This document shows positions 12,534 through 26,600 of a DNA stretch of 64,000 bases, piece by piece. The position numbers were made by a program, and so were the translations under genes. Under the pieces are notes generated by a model that did not search any database, was not told where the DNA came from, and worked only from the letters and a program-made list of their open reading frames with translations. Source of the stretch: Morella rubra (Eukaryota; Streptophyta; Magnoliopsida; Fagales; Myricaceae); NCBI GenBank assembly GCA_003952965.2, contig CM025849.1:6979947-7043946 (forward strand), in the 5' to 3' direction. Position 1 is the stretch's first letter. Each line of letters opens with the position of its first letter.

Positions 12534-12689
12534 GAAAAAGCAAGCCCAATAGCATAGGGGTCCAGCCACTTCAAAGGGAGATTAAAATCTCTGAGCAATG
12601 AGCACGTTGCAATCAGAAATCAGTTCTACACTCTGAAGCATTTGGTATATTTTTTTAACTAATTACGTGATTAGGTTCCGAATTTGACT

Positions 12690-13800
12690 TTGGCCTATTC
12701 TGTAGGCTCTGATAAACGGCAAATACGATGCCAACAGAATGCTTCAGTCAGTCACCCCAATTTTACAGCAAGTCTTGTAAAATTGTTCCGCATAAATTTT
12801 TGGACCCATGTGAAGATTGATTATTAGCAAGAATTAAGTTCCGTATCTTGGTAATATTAATATGTTCTAATATGAAAGACGAATAAAATTGAAGGTCCAT
12901 GGAAAAAGAAAACTCTTGTGGAGCTTGGAATTCGTTGTAGCTTCTTTGCGGTTTGTACATACTGCTGTCCCATTTCATAATTGGTTGGTCTCCCTCTTGC
13001 AACTATGGACGGAGTGAGTGAATCGCAGTTCGATCAAGTGTTTGAATTGGGTCAGATCATAAAGGTTTTATATGACTAATCTACCACTTCTGCCTAATTG
13101 CTTCGCTTGGAAAAGAAAAAATGCTGGCTGCAACCAGAGCAACCTTTGGTTTTTCTGGCCTGCAAATTCTTCTAGGAGGACTGGTCCCCAAAGTTCATAT
13201 TAAGAATCATCGCACAAAGTTCTTCCAGCTGCCTCCAGGACAAGTTCCGGAGAATGTTCCGGCCGGTTAGTCAATCTTTCACGAAAGATTTTGAGTAGGA
13301 AAAGTCCTAATATAACTTAATTTGTTGATTTTCATTCTCTTCCCTTGATCTCTTTGCAGAAACTGTCTTTTCTTTTTCTTTTTTTCTTTTTTCACTAGTT
13401 TATCAGAGCTGGTTGACACTGGGGGCAAAATGATTTGGGTTTTTATTTTTCAAGGGGAAGAAATCCATTTATTTGCCATTCCTTACACATTCATACAAGC
13501 CCGAAACGACGTAGTAGCTTATTATGCTCGAGTCTAAATCTTATAATTAGTGCCCATGATAATCTTACGCAGGAGCCAGAGTTGCACTACAGCCATATCA
13601 GTTGGTAATGTCTCTATGGGTTGTGACTGCTTCTGTCCCATTTTGTGTAATTCACTGCAGTTGCTCCTATATGATATGCCCACCTGGCGGCTGCCCAGAT
13701 GGCAAAGTGTATGGAGTTCGATGCAGATGGAGCTGTTGGTGATCAGCCAGTTGCGGAATTGCCCAGGCTGGAATTGCAGGCTCCATGTTCTTTTGTTAAG
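12690..13800 (+). pseudogene. Argonaute (AGO4-clade) pseudogene, copy A, internally deleted
   Basis: Recognisable pieces of an Argonaute gene lie in the correct order: YDAN..MLQS at about 12724-12748, GPWKKKTLVELG at about 12893-12930, DGVSESQFDQVF at about 13010-13045, NHRTKFFQ...ENVPAG at about 13210-13265, SCTTAISV at about 13570-13610 and VAPI-stop-YAHLAAAQMA from about 13660. The pieces match exons 10, 14, 18, 19, 22 and 23 of the large AGO copy at 46.8-53.0 kb, with the intervening exons lost. An in-frame TGA replaces the Cys/Arg before YAHLAAAQ, and a TAG lies after the ACKFF-equivalent segment. Similarity continues past the stop into the 3' flank (about 13920-14330 against 46480-46740), so this is a genomic copy, not a retrocopy. 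It is inverted relative to copies B and C. Confidence 0.88.
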
Positions 13801-14807
13801 GATTTGATTTATGCTGTCATGCTTGGAACGAAACATCAGACAGGGAAGTGAATTTCAGAAGGAAATATCTGGTAGTTACTAGTGCTTTAGTTTGTTTTGG
13901 GACCTCTGTATGAATAGTTGATCGATTGAATTCTCTCTGGGTGTTTCATCCTTTCTATGCTACCACTTGTCTGTCATACATCTCTCTCTTCTTCACTGGT
14001 CCTAGGTTTATGTATTCTTGTGCAGCTGAATAACCCCTGTGGGGCATGACATATACAAACATTTTACAGAAAATGAACTTCTCAATCGAATCTCAATCTT
14101 GATAACAATTTGCAACTAACTAAACAACAAAGCAGAAAGTACAACTCAAAAGGGTTTTGAAAAGAAACCATGGACCTTCTGCAGTCATGTCTCATAATCT
14201 GCATTAGTATGTTTGGTTGGAGAGTTCTGAGGGAGACATGTAGACTGCAAATGTTAACCAATTGAGAGAAACGTCATCCAAATGACATCATCAACTTCAC
14301 TGCAAACTGATACATTGCTACGCAGCTCTTCCCAAAAGGTCCATAGGCAGTAAGGGGTTAGGGGGAAAGAGAGATGGAACATCCTGGGGATGAGCGTGTA
14401 TCTAGAGAGGTTGGTGCAGCAAGGAGGTTTTCACTCGCATTGTACCCCAAAAAATTGCAGAATCAACTTCAATTAGAACAAGTTATCGAGTAAGAACTGA
14501 ACCGAACTAAGATGGTCTGATGGTGGCTGCGAGAAAGAGACTATATACCAAACATCTGTAAGAAGTTGTTACTGAAATAGTACAAGGGTGTGATGGAAAC
14601 TATATCGAAAATGAATTCACAGACAAATAGATACAAGCAACATCTCACAACAGGGAGAAGCAAACCATCAACGGTGATGCAATAGATAGCTCAATCAGAG
14701 ACAGAGACAGACAGATCCAGCGAGTGCCTACATCCAAATCACAGTAAACTCAAAGGAGGATCTAAACTCGCATCATGTCTTCAGAGCTTCAACATATAAA
14801 ACGGATG
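13801..14807. other. Former 3' flank of AGO copy A, then the 3' region of the bZIP gene
   Basis: The part to about 14330 is an inverted match to the 3' flank of AGO copy C. Shared blocks include CTGGGTGTTTCATCCTTT and the segment around AATTGAGAGAAAC. From about 14340 to 14807 lies the presumed 3' UTR and downstream region of the minus-strand bZIP gene. No separate gene is seen. Confidence 0.6.
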
Positions 14808-17800
14808 TCAGAATGGGGCTGATGCTGTTCTGCGAAGCTGATACTTTGGCTCAGGAGGCGGTGCAGATGGCAACATTTTCTCCAGTTCCTATCAGACAAG
14901 GACCAAAGACCGAGAAAGAAAGGATTTAGAGTATATCAAAAAGCATTAAACCAAGCCTCGGGCATGTTTCATGACAATCACAACTAGCATATTAACCCAG
15001 ACCATGCTACAGAAAGGAACAGCGTTAATCATGGCCATATGTTGTCCTGATGCCACCAGTACTAGTTGTGGTTCTTGTATGAACAACAGGTACCAGTTTA
15101 TGTTAAGCATTGGTCATCTGAATTGTCTTCCTTCTTGCTTTCAACATCAACATTCCCAGAAGCAACCAATATTGTTCATATGACGAAAGTGGCCACTACT
15201 TTCAGTTCCCTACACACCTGAATGGCGAAGTGAAAATCTGGTTGAATTTGAATAGTATATGTTCGGGTGAAATGGATTTGTTTTAGTAACCTACATATAT
15301 TATCATAACTGCTCTCAGTGATTAGTCAGCATCATGGTCAATTTCCTATGGACAGAGCAGCCTTGTTAGATTGACAATTTCAAGTCCTGATGTGCGAAGA
15401 AATGGAACTCTTTCAAAAATCACATGGAATGTAAAAGCTGAAGAAGTATTCCGTGGAAATTAAGCACCATCTAATCCAAACACCCACCCTCTCCTTAGGT
15501 TATGAAAAAAGTTCCAACATGCACTCTATTCTTTATTCACAGTAGAAGTCAAGAGGGTTTCAACTATTTATTCAAAAAGGAAAAAGCAAAACCAGAGAAT
15601 GTAAGTAGTGCCATGAAAACTGATATTGTGAGTCCACACCCACTGTTGCATAATTTTCAGTACAGACCTATTTGAATTGAGTAAATATAATTAACAATGC
15701 CACCAGAGCCATATGCATAGGAATAAAATGTCACATGGTTAAGTAATCACAACATTATTATCACAGTTTGTGCATGCTTCACAGGCCAGAACCACAGAAA
15801 ATAATGCACAACATAGTCACCCTAAATCCAAATGCTGGTTCCCTCGAATTTTCGTTTGGCTGAAGTAGAGACCCCAAACCCAAATCTTAATTCTTTCCAC
15901 AATAATGTCTACCCTTTCTCCAATGCTACAACTGTTCTCCTTTTCTACTTTTTTTTGGGGAAGGAAGTGGTTTTGGCCTATCACGAACTTCATCAATCAA
16001 TTGAACTCAATGACCATAATCATTTTATGTCACCATCAACAATAAACACCTCATAACAGGAATGTCCACACAATTTATGTTCTGGACATCTTTTGCATCA
16101 ACTTCATCTTCATGGAATAGACCGGTGGCGTACCCTTTTCTATAGAATTACGATGTCAATATGTCTGTCCTCTTAACCTCATGCCTATCAGGAACTCATT
16201 CTCCTTGCATCCAACATCAACAACCTCAACATTTTTCTCCTGACAAATACTTCTCAGATACATTCACTTCCTTTTCCTCATTTCCTTTCTGAGCACCAAA
16301 TCTACCTGTTGGGAGGAAGACTGCAGTAACATAGTTTCAAAATCCACTCCTTGGGCACAATTGTGGTTCATCTGAAAAGAATAATGCTCATATTCCTCTT
16401 ACTCCACACTAACCTTTTTCTCTTTGGGAATCATTAAATAATTGAAGAACTTATCAACTTCTTTTATCCAGTTCAAGAACCCCTTTGATATGAAGATCTC
16501 CAACAAAAATTTGGTAGATCAATCTTCATCCAAAATTTTTTATATTCTCCGTCATCGCAAACTCAGGGTTTTTTTTTTTTTTGTGTGTGTGTGTTCAAAT
16601 CCTTGAGATGCTCCTTCACCAATCTATTTACCATCAAGGGAAGTCCCTGCATAGGCTGGTTGTCCATCAAAATACAAACACAAACACGAATAGGCTGAAA
16701 ATGACCCATCCTCATTACAAATCTTGTTTTTTTTACGCAATTCACATCCAGATCAGCCGTTAGCAAGAAGTGCTCGAATATCAAGCGAAACCTTTTGAGT
16801 CTCATGCTGGAAAGCCATATAGACAGCTATTGTAGAAGCCCCTCTCTTACAAGCATCGTCGCCAGAAAGGTTGCCACCATTGCTTGGGTTAGCAATCAGA
16901 CCAGGAAATGATGAAGCTACATTACTAACCAATATAGGGGGATAAAGGGCCAGACAACATCAAACCCCTTAGAACTTGAATCCGCCAGGAAAAGAGAAAG
17001 GTTCACTGTTGATGACTTCAGTGAAAGGCTACTCTAAATATTTTTAGATAGTCCAACCATACAAAATCCACATTTTAAACAGAGAAAAAATGACAACTAA
17101 AAAAAATTGTTTGTAGATTACTTGTACTCCTTTACTTGCAAGCTACCCTTACCTTACTTTTAAACAAAATATAAAACATAAATATCCCAAACTCACTAGG
17201 AAACCCTAAATCAGAACAAATGAAAAGAATTTGAAAAGAAAACTCTAGCCACTGTTTTTTACTAATTGAGGGTGGGCACATGTCCTACATCAATGGACCT
17301 TGTAGAACATGTTGCTAATGGAGTCAAATGCTCTTCTTTTCCCCTTTTTCTCGACTAGTAATTAAAGAAAAAGAGGGAATAAAGTACACTCCTAGAGAGC
17401 TCCTAAAATTACAAGTCTACAAATAAAGGATTCAAAAAAATCCAAAGCACTGGAACAAAGGCTACTTTTAATAGGCATCTACCCTAAGAAAAACACACGA
17501 TCATAAAACATCAAGGCAAAGTAGTTGTGAGCTTAATATGAACTAAGAACCAGAAGAAAAAAGCGAGCACATCAAATATGCAAATGGGCACCAAAGTAGG
17601 AAGTATGGTTATAGTTAAAGCAATAGATGTTGAAGGAAAAGCTCCAATCTTCTGATCTTACAATTATATCAACAGTATTTGGGCTTCGACTAATCAGCAC
17701 CAGATACACTAAGCAACGGAAGTCGTGCAGTAACAATGGGACTGCAAGCCTTGATAGAAATTTCTATGGCTCTCAATTATTTCGTTTAGAAATTATAATT

Positions 17801-19662
17801 TGAAAAACATCCAACTCTTAACATGTATTGTTGTTACTATGCACACCATTGTTGACATGGCAGGCAATTTTTGTACCCATGTTCTGACAATATTGAAACA
17901 GCATCAATATGTAACCATATAATCTTCTAAAAGAAAATATGTACTCTCGGTGGCTAACTAAGCCTTGTCTAAAAGCATAACGCATACAGCTTATCATGTT
18001 CAAGACTAATATTAAGGTAGTCTCTAACAAAGCAGCACATAAGTTATGAAACTACCCAGTGTGTTTACGGTACTTCATCAACATATCAAAAGATTCAAAA
18101 TAAGAATTTCTCAACTTTTGTAGATATTCTTGCATGAGTATCGATCACAAAGAGAATGTGTGTTCGGATATGATCTTTCTCGAGTTTAAAAATTTCTTAT
18201 AATTACAACAGAAACACGTGAGAGCTTGTCAAAAAAAAAAACCTCTGAAAAAGAAGCTTCAGTCTTCATAGGTTTTTTCAACCATTTTGGCAGAGTTTTT
18301 ACAAATTTTCTGACTAAAGGGTGTTTAAAAATGCTAGCACAATTAACCTATTACTGGATAAGTATAGCATGTTTAAATTACATGATAACTATAGAAGACT
18401 AACCAAAAATGTACCACATGAAAGTGAGATATTTTTTATTATTAGCACATCAATAATGTTATGCATTACCTTTTAAAGACTTCATATTAACCCAGCTACA
18501 TCAGACAATAGTCATAACACATACCCCATGTTCCTGATTCCTAAGACTTGTAACTTTCTTTAAATCATCAGTAGGAAAGAAGCACATAACTATTATAGTT
18601 TTCAAACAGTAGGGTATTAAATCAAATAAACTAGAACAATGCATCAATATCTTAAATGAAGAGCCTAACCTTTCGTTTCCGGAGCCTCTCATTTTCCTCT
18701 TCCAGACGTGAAACTTTGTTCTCCAGTTCGTTAGTGTAAGCCTATTACATCATGGTCTCTCAGATCATTTGAAAATCAGCATTATAAAATCTGAAAAAGG
18801 CACAGAGCCATTGCAAAAAAATTGAAATAACCATCAGGTCTTGAAAGCCAACCTGCTTCCTTGCTCGTGAACGGGCAGCAGATTCACGGTTCTTGATCAT
18901 CCTCTTCTGCCTTCTCTCAACAGTCTTCTCAATCATGTCCTCTGGGACGCCTCTTTTCCTCCCAGGCATCTGTGTGTCCGACAATGTTCCCATCAAAGGT
19001 GAAGGCAATGCCACCTGATTCTCCGAATATGAAACCTCCACCACTGCACCAGTCCCCATATGTAGTGGCTGTGGCATAGGCTGGCCAGGCAAATAAACAC
19101 CCATCATACTCTGTTGTGGATGTTGATATTGTTGTTGGGCATATTGCATCCACTGACCTTGCTGTGCAAACGGCGGCACGACGTTCTGATCAACCACAAC
19201 AGGACCAACACCTTTTTTCTCTGAAGATGTTTGAGCCACAACTCCTGCTTTCACCAAGAAATCCTCCAAAGTCATCTCTCCCAAAGTAGGCTGCCGTTCC
19301 CGACATTTCTTTTCCATGTTATCTTTGCTTTGCTGAATATCTCTCCAAACTTCATCAACTGTCTTCTTGCTCAGTGGACTAGTTAATGACAGGCTAGCCT
19401 GATGCTGCAGGGCAGTTTGATTGGCCTGTGCTGTCCCCTCAATGTCCATACCTGTGGACTGGTTGGCCTCAGCAGTCCAAACATTTTTCAGAAGCTCATC
19501 AAGGTTCATGCTGCTAAGCGGCTTCCCCAGGTCACCTAACTGATTTTGAACCTCATCAAGCGTAAGACTATACATTGAGTTTTGTCGCACCAATGGCAGG
19601 AACTGCGACTGTTTGCCATTACTGTCACCACCACCTTGAGACCCCATTGTCTCAATCCCCAT
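14808..19662 (-). CDS. Group A bZIP transcription factor (AREB/ABF/DPBF, ABI5-like)
   Basis: A nuclear factor that binds ABA-response elements as a dimer. Minus-strand exons are 19662-18853, 18741-18670 and 14888-14808, giving about 320 aa. All junctions are phase 0: RARKQ|AYTNELE and RLRKRK|ELEKML. The conserved group A phosphorylation regions are visible: C1 (RQNSMYSLTLDEVQ, about residue 26), C2 (PLSSMNLDELL, about 48), C3 (TVDEVWRDIQQ, about 101), a TLGEMTLEDFL block, and C4 at the C-terminus (LRRTASAPF), a predicted 14-3-3 site. The basic region ERRQKRMIKNRESAARSRARK ends exon 1 and the leucine zipper starts in exon 2, with the intron at the usual ABF/DPBF site. The first ATG is used; a second in-frame Met follows five residues later. 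The second intron is unusually long (3.8 kb). Which member (AREB3, EEL or ABI5-like 2) cannot be fixed by eye. Confidence 0.95.
14889..18669 (-). other. Long second intron of the bZIP gene
   Basis: Bounded by AAAG|GTTAGG at 18669-18664 and GATAG at 14892-14889. The 3.8 kb contain a T-rich run with a TG repeat (about 16567-16593) and assorted poly-A tracts. No coding frame or RNA gene was recognised inside. Confidence 0.75.
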
Positions 19663-22600
19663 TCAGCAACCCTCAATAGCTTTAATCATACTAATACAAA
19701 CTCAAATGTCCATAGCAACAACTGCAAAGAATCTAATTAGCTCTTGTAGGTGCGGAGCCAAATCTTCAATACCGTCCCATTAATCAGAGACCTGAAAATT
19801 CAAATCCAAAGTTCAGACCTCCCTACAGTTCATAAAATTTTTGGCAGCTAGATTGTCGAGAATAACTTTAAATAACTAGGTCACATGGACAACCAAAATT
19901 TCATAATAACGGCTAGAAAATCTTCAATCAATTTTTTTCTTTTGCATCCACTAAGTACCTATAGCAATATTTAACGCAAAAGCACATGTAGGCATGCACT
20001 GAACCTATTATAAGATGACCTATCAAATGCCCATTAAGTTTACATTTAAAAGTCCCTCAAAGGATAAATGGTACAAGAAGATCCTCTTTAAAAGCTATAT
20101 TGAAGCTCACCCTCGAAAACAAGAGTGTCTAAAAAAAAACCTCGAACTATTTACATACGAAAACGTATTCAGAGGAGCCAGAGACAAGAAGTCCTCTTAC
20201 CTATTCTCATTTTCAGAACCAAAGGTGACAAATCACTTGCATGCACCAGGAAAGAGCATAGCTCTATCATCCCATAACCAATTCCTAAGAAACCCTAAAC
20301 CCACTACTCAAACCCAAAAAGACTGACCCACAGAATGCCCCCCCATTAAAATTTCCAGCTTACCATGCTTTGGATTAAAGAAACAGAGAGGCCAATTTGC
20401 ATGAATATAATAGAACAATACAATTAAAAATGCAAAAAGAGAAACGTTTTTTTATTATAACAGGATCGAACAACAAATTACATGGAAAACAAGATCATTG
20501 CATTACTTGACCTGAATCAAAGAAGGTAGGAAAAAAAAAAAACAGAGGGAAAACAAAAGAAGAGAAAGGGAAGGAAAGGGTCTGCATGCAAGACAATTAC
20601 TGTTTTTATAGAAAGCCCAAAACTTCCCCAAAAAAAGGCCTCAACAATATAACAAAACAAAGAACAAGGCAGAGACCAGAAACCCCTCAAGCGGTCCCAA
20701 ATGTAAAGGCGGGATACAGAACACAGAAAAAACAGCGACGGTTAAGGACATGAACGACAATCAGAGTGACTCACTTGATCTGAATCTGTACTCCGCAGGA
20801 AGGATTGAGAATAAAGAAAGGGACTTTTTGGCTCTGAGACTTTGCATCCACTTTTTTCAGGTGGAAATCATCACCAGCATGTCCAACTGTACATATTTGT
20901 ACAATGTCTTTGCTTGCAGAGGGACAATCCCAGGTGGGTGTCTCTGTGTTGTGTTTGAGTAAGAGAGAGAGAGAGAGAGAGACTGAAGAAAACTCAATTG
21001 CCCAAAAATTTATTTATAGTTCAACAGAGAAACTGAGTTAATTGGCTCATTTTGTTTTGTTTATAGTTTCAATGTGAATAAACTAAGAAATGTTATCATG
21101 TGGGCTGCCTCATGCGATAATCATGAGCTCTCCCACTTGTTTGGTCCACTAAAACGGCACCAATAACGATAAATGTGTCTTTTGCTTTGGCATATGCAAA
21201 AATGTATGGACTAGTAAAAAATATTTTTTTTAATCCTAAGTAGCTTAAATTTTATAGTAATTTGTAAACAGATGTTCAAATTTTAAATAGATGTCAGAAT
21301 TTGTACAAAAATATTGGAATTTGTAAAAAATAATTGTGTAAAAACATGATCAAATCCTAAGTTAAAATTTTTTATTCATGGACCATGCTGTTCAAAATAG
21401 AGGCAGCTCAGAAATTTTTTTTCCCTTCCAAAGGCCAAAAAATATGACTTTATTTTCACTTCCAAATATATCCATGAATTTTGAACTTCAATTTCTATTA
21501 CATTCTATTGCCACTGTTTTACTAGTCGAGATGACTTTTGAAGACTAAATTAATCATATCTTGAGTTCTAAGCTTTTGTATTTGCTGACACAATTCTAAA
21601 TGGTCAATCTTTAGGCTTAGGAAGCCTCGAACTTGTACTTCAATTCATCAAAGCCATTAAGGTCATGTTTTCCAGTTTTTCAGAATTTTGTGATGGCAAA
21701 CATGTCCGAGTGGCTATGTTTGTAAACTATAATTTTATAAAATTTTTAGAAATGTTGTAAAAATTGAGTTGGATAAGAGTTTTATTTCATGATTTGAGTG
21801 GATTTTTATAGAAGTTGGTAAAAAAGTAAAGGAAGATATAATCCGAGTATTTTTTTTACATTTATTGTAATAGAAAAAGATAATTTGATTGAGAAAATAA
21901 ATTATTTTGTATTTTATTATTCTTATTTTGACCAAAATTTAGAGTTAATTATATTTATAACTCAAATTTTTTGATAATGACTAAATTATATTATTCACTA
22001 TAATTTTAGTCTGTTCGAATTGTGCCATATAATTTAAAAAAAGATACATAGGTAAATTTTATTATCTGACTTATATTATCTAAAATTTTATATAAATAAT
22101 ATCAAATAATATATATTCTATTTATGGTATCCGTCACTCACCATATTATACATAAAATTTAAATAGAAAATTACAGATATCCTGCTACCGACCAGACATG
22201 ATTTTCAGGACAAAAGTCGTGTGATCCACACTGTATCCTTACTCATTCTTACAGAGTCATTGTATCCGTACTGGGACTTAAATTGGATTATTGGAACCCC
22301 ACGTAACTGACAAGATGTTTGTCCACTAGCGAGATCTCTCCAAGTCAGGATTTGCTTCCCTCGGCGTGGCTCTATAACTCCAGCAGAGAACCAACGAGGC
22401 GCGTGGCACTCCATGGACATCCTAACTCCAATTTCCAAAATATATGATTGAAACAAATTAAATAATAATTTTCAAAATTATGCTAAAAAAGAAGAATACC
22501 ACCAAATGAGAACTAAATCTTTTTAGAGAACGCTCCTTCACTCGAGATGTTTAAAATAAAATTCAGGGACTTTAAATTATTTTTCCTATGGGATTTTAAT

Positions 22601-23627
22601 AAAAATTGGTGTCTTAAGTTCAACATGCTTATGCAACTTTGCATATACATGGAAATTTTTTTTTTTAATGTGATCCTGAATTGTAGGACTTTTATTAAAT
22701 ATTGGACAAGATTTTGTTTTGAGCGTATAGACACTGTTATATATATATATATGCAATTTCAAGTTTAATAATTAGTGTTATTGTAATAAATATATAATAA
22801 TAAAAGTTTTGTTTTGTTTTTTCAATTTCTGCCTAATAGCTTCACTATTTCTCTCCTCACCTTGTCTTCAAATAATTTATCTACTTTTTTACTAACTTAC
22901 ATAAAATTTTATTTATTTTATTACTTTTTCTTAAAATCAAATAAAAACTCTAATAATCTTTTACTTTTTTTTTTGTAAATCATAGTTCAAATAAAAATAT
23001 TTCACTCCCTATTAACTAAATTATAGCATTAAAACACAGGAACATAATTCTTATACTTTTTTTATATCATTTAATATTTTTTATGTAAAATTTAAATGAC
23101 GCTCACAAACTAAAATTTTAATTCTCTAAAATTTTATCATCATTACAAAAAATTTATAACAACATAAATTTCATAATATAATTTATTTATTGTATTTATT
23201 TTACCCTAAATTAAATCATGCAAGTCCAACACAATTTTAGAGGAGAAAATCACTAAACATATAATTTTAGAAAAAAACAAGAAGGTTATTCTATTTATTT
23301 ATTTATTTTTTTTTTTATAGCGAACCCGTAGTTTAACTGTACAATCCGATCCATTCGACATCAGTTACTGCGGCGTCTACCAATGTCCGTTCTTACACAG
23401 GGACCCACTCAAGTAGGTTTTCGATTTCAAATCACTGAACCGCTCGAAACGTCAAGTCGGTTATTCGCTTTTTCTCATTTCCTATGTAACTAGGTATGTG
23501 TGTATAGATATATATATAAAAGTCGTTTGGAGGGGCAAATTATTGTTGGCAGTTTATTGAATAATGTACTTTCCTATTTTCTACTCTCTGATCAGAATTT
23601 CGAAATTTTGAGAAATTTGGGACCCAA
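19663..23627. other. Divergent intergenic region between bZIP and SUN genes
   Basis: The first ~1.3 kb (to about 20990) is probably the bZIP 5' UTR and a leader intron: on the minus strand an acceptor-like TTTTCAG lies near 19795, and a CT-rich tract at 20962-20982 is typical of plant leaders. From 21000 to 23300 the DNA is very AT-rich with poly-T runs. A GC-richer patch at 22200-22440 encodes an 83-codon minus-strand frame that I do not recognise. No other gene is seen. Confidence 0.5.
20962..20982. repeat. (GA)n microsatellite, CT tract on the bZIP sense strand
   Basis: An uninterrupted AG/GA run. Read on the minus strand it is a CT-rich element of the kind often seen in plant core promoters and 5' UTRs, about 1.3 kb upstream of the bZIP start codon. 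Confidence 0.9.
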
Positions 23628-26600
23628 ATGTCGGCTTCGACTGTATCTATCACGGCGAACCCGGCGGCACGGCGACGGCCCGTGGTGGCCGCCGACAAGA
23701 AGACTACCAGCATCGAATTGCTAGGGGTAAACGAAGCCGCCGTCGCCACCCAACGGAGTCCCAACGGTTTTGTGCCCGGTGGTGACGATAAAGCCACCGC
23801 CGCAGACGGCAAGGATCTGAGCCACCACTCGATTCGCGGCGAGAGATCCTCCAAGGACATGGCAGCGCAGCAGGCGAAGAAATCTGTGGCCGCCAATAAC
23901 CAGAACACCTCCAACGTGCCGCTTCGCCGCGCTCGCAAGGCGTCCCCGCAGAAGCCGGACCAGTCTCGCTGGATGACCGTCCTCAGAGTCTTCGCCAAGA
24001 ACTTCGTCCTCCTCGTCCTTCTTGCCGGCTTGGTACAGCTGATTCGTAGACTCGCTGTGAAACCCGAGGACTCCATCTCGGGGACGCAGATGGGATTTTC
24101 GGACTTCGAGGGGCGGATTGCGGAGGTGGAGGGCTTCCTGAAGACCACCGCCAAGATGATCCAGGTCCAAGTCGAGGTCGTGGACCGCAAGATTGATAAC
24201 GAAGTCGGAGGGCTAAGGAGGGAAACCAAGGACGAGTTGAAGAGATTGGCAACCAAGAGCGAGGTATTGGAGAGGTCCGTTGGCGAACTGAAAGCAGTGG
24301 AATGGTTATCGAAAGAGGAATTCAATAAGATATACGAGGATTTGAAGAAGGCGAGGAGTATAGAACATGACGATGAAGGTGGGAGTTTGGACGAGATAAG
24401 AGCGTATGCGAGGGAGATGATTGAGAGGGAGATTGATAAGCACGCGGCGGACGGGCTTGGCCGTCTGGATTATGCTTTGGCGACTGGCGGGGGAATGGTT
24501 GTGAAGCACTCAGAACCGTATTTGGTGGGCAAGGCGAGAAATTGGTTCCAAATGGGTGGCGGAAAAGCTCACAGCAATGCTGAGAAGATGTTGAGACCGA
24601 GTTTCGGAGAGCCTGGGCAGTGTTTTGCGCTGAGTGGAAGCAGTGGGTTTGTGCAGATTAGGCTGCGCACAGCTATTGTTCCTGAGGCCGTTACTTTGGA
24701 GCATGTTGCTAAGGTGATGTTTTCTATTTCATATATACTTCACAGATGGATATGCCTGTTGCAAAGCTTCTCATGTTATTCGTTTCATATGTGGATGGTT
24801 ATTTTGTTGCGTTCACTTGGGTTCTCGTTTACGAGTGGATTGTTGAATTTTTGAGACATTGATGTTCAGTTTCACAATCTGTGACTCAACATATTCACAA
24901 CCAGCAAACTCAACTACGATATCTGGAATCGTTTTGATTCTGAAATTGGGTTCTGGGATCATTTAGTGGGTGTATATTGTCCTCTCGAGTGGGAACAAGG
25001 TTGGTGAATAACAACTAATATGATCTCTAGGATGAAATTTTATGTCTTGTCTAATAGGGGTATGCCCAAAGCAGGATGGTTTTGGTAGTCGAGACCTGTT
25101 TCCTCCGTGAAGTTTTTTCAACCAAGATCAGCCTCATATACCTAAAAAAAATGACAAAGGGCGAGGATATTAACATCTACTTGCAAGCTTGAGCTAAAGT
25201 AGTGCAACTATTAAGAAGGAAGGAGACGTGTAATTCTAGCTCGTTATAGAGTGGGAGGATGCCCATGAGCTTTAGCTCAATGGTATTTTCTCACCTTGCA
25301 AGTGGGTGGAGTTGGATGGAATACTAGTTCTTATCTTGAAAAGTGGTTGAGCTTTTAGCTTTATTGTAGCCTTCCAGCCTTGTTCATCCACATGACTCTG
25401 TTTGCTAAGTGGGTTGTAGTTCTGTGCTTTTAACATACTTCACATGAATTCAGGTAATTTTATGAATTTGTTTGAGACAATCAAAATGCTGATCAAAGTG
25501 TGGATTTATGGGGTGTATATGGGTAGTCAAACTCCCATAGGAATTCTTAAAAAGGAAAAATGTTATCCCTTCATGTGCATAGCATGTATTGGACGATTAA
25601 TTTAGTGGGGGAATAGAGCATGAAGAAAATTTCAAGTAGCTGAGATAAGGAGGGGTTAGTTTTCTTCACTGGTGGATTTGGCTAGAGAAGCACTCCTCAA
25701 ACTTGACGGGTTCAGATTTCTTATGGACTTGTAAATAAATTTTAGTCTGAAGAAATAATATGGCTGATTGATGAGGTCTGTGATAGTTTTAAGGGTATGT
25801 CCCCCTGGCCCCCCGGGGAACAAAAAAAAAGGGGTAATTAACAAACGTGCCCACGATTACAAACCTATCTCGATCTCTATCTTTTATATATTTTCTTAGT
25901 AGGAGTTGGTGCTGTAGAATCTAAAAGAGGATGCTTTAGATGTGATGAGGTTGGAGGAAACTGATCGTTGCAGAACCTTATTCGAGGGGTAAAGTTTTGC
26001 TAGCATCTCCAGTTTGTTTTATGATATTGAGGTTCCTGTCTTTAGAATTATTTGTCAAATTAGATGGATGAGTAAATTCTTATCCAAATTGTTTCAAAAA
26101 ATGTAGTGAATTGATATTCTTGAATGGTTAGGTCATTGGGTTTTGCTTGGAGTGAACTCTTCTTGTGTGTTTGTTGCTAGATTGGTTACATCATGCTGCA
26201 TTTAGTAGAAGAACTGTCATAACAGGGTAAGTTTATTGACAGGAATCAGGATATATTTGGCTCTTTGTACCAGAAGTTGTGTTTCTAGTTTCATTGAGTA
26301 TTTAATACCCTGTTAGGTGCCTTTTCTTTTTTGGGGTAATTTCATAGCTTGCCCCTTAACTATGAGCAAAAATCAATGTCGCCCCCAAACTATCAAAACG
26401 GATTTTTATGTCCTCTAAGTTTCCAAAATAATCAATAGTCGCCCTCCATCCAATTTCGGCGTTAAAACAGACGGAATTCTCATTCATGTGCCTCTCACGT
26501 GATATTCACCCAGTTGACTTTACGAAATTGCCCTTCTCTTTATATTTAACATTCTTCTACTTTTGGACGACATCTCTCGTACCAGCCACTGTGCAAATAT

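Noticed and set aside
13534..13836. 100-codon minus-strand frame over AGO copy A
   Set aside because: It is the antisense shadow of the plus-strand AGO remnant; the sense strand carries the VAPI..YAHLAAAQ signature.
22205..22456. 83-codon minus-strand frame in a GC-richer patch
   Set aside because: No family recognised, no clear promoter or partner exon. It may be a fragment of something, but nothing supports a gene.
23540..24325. 261-codon minus-strand frame opposite the SUN first exon
   Set aside because: It is the reverse shadow of the GC-rich SUN exon; composition biased (Ser, Pro, Arg) and without domain.
25260..25330. A-box-like TAGCTCAATGG, possible tRNA-derived SINE
   Set aside because: The B-box position reads GGAGTTGGATGG, not GTTCGA, and no insertion boundaries were found.
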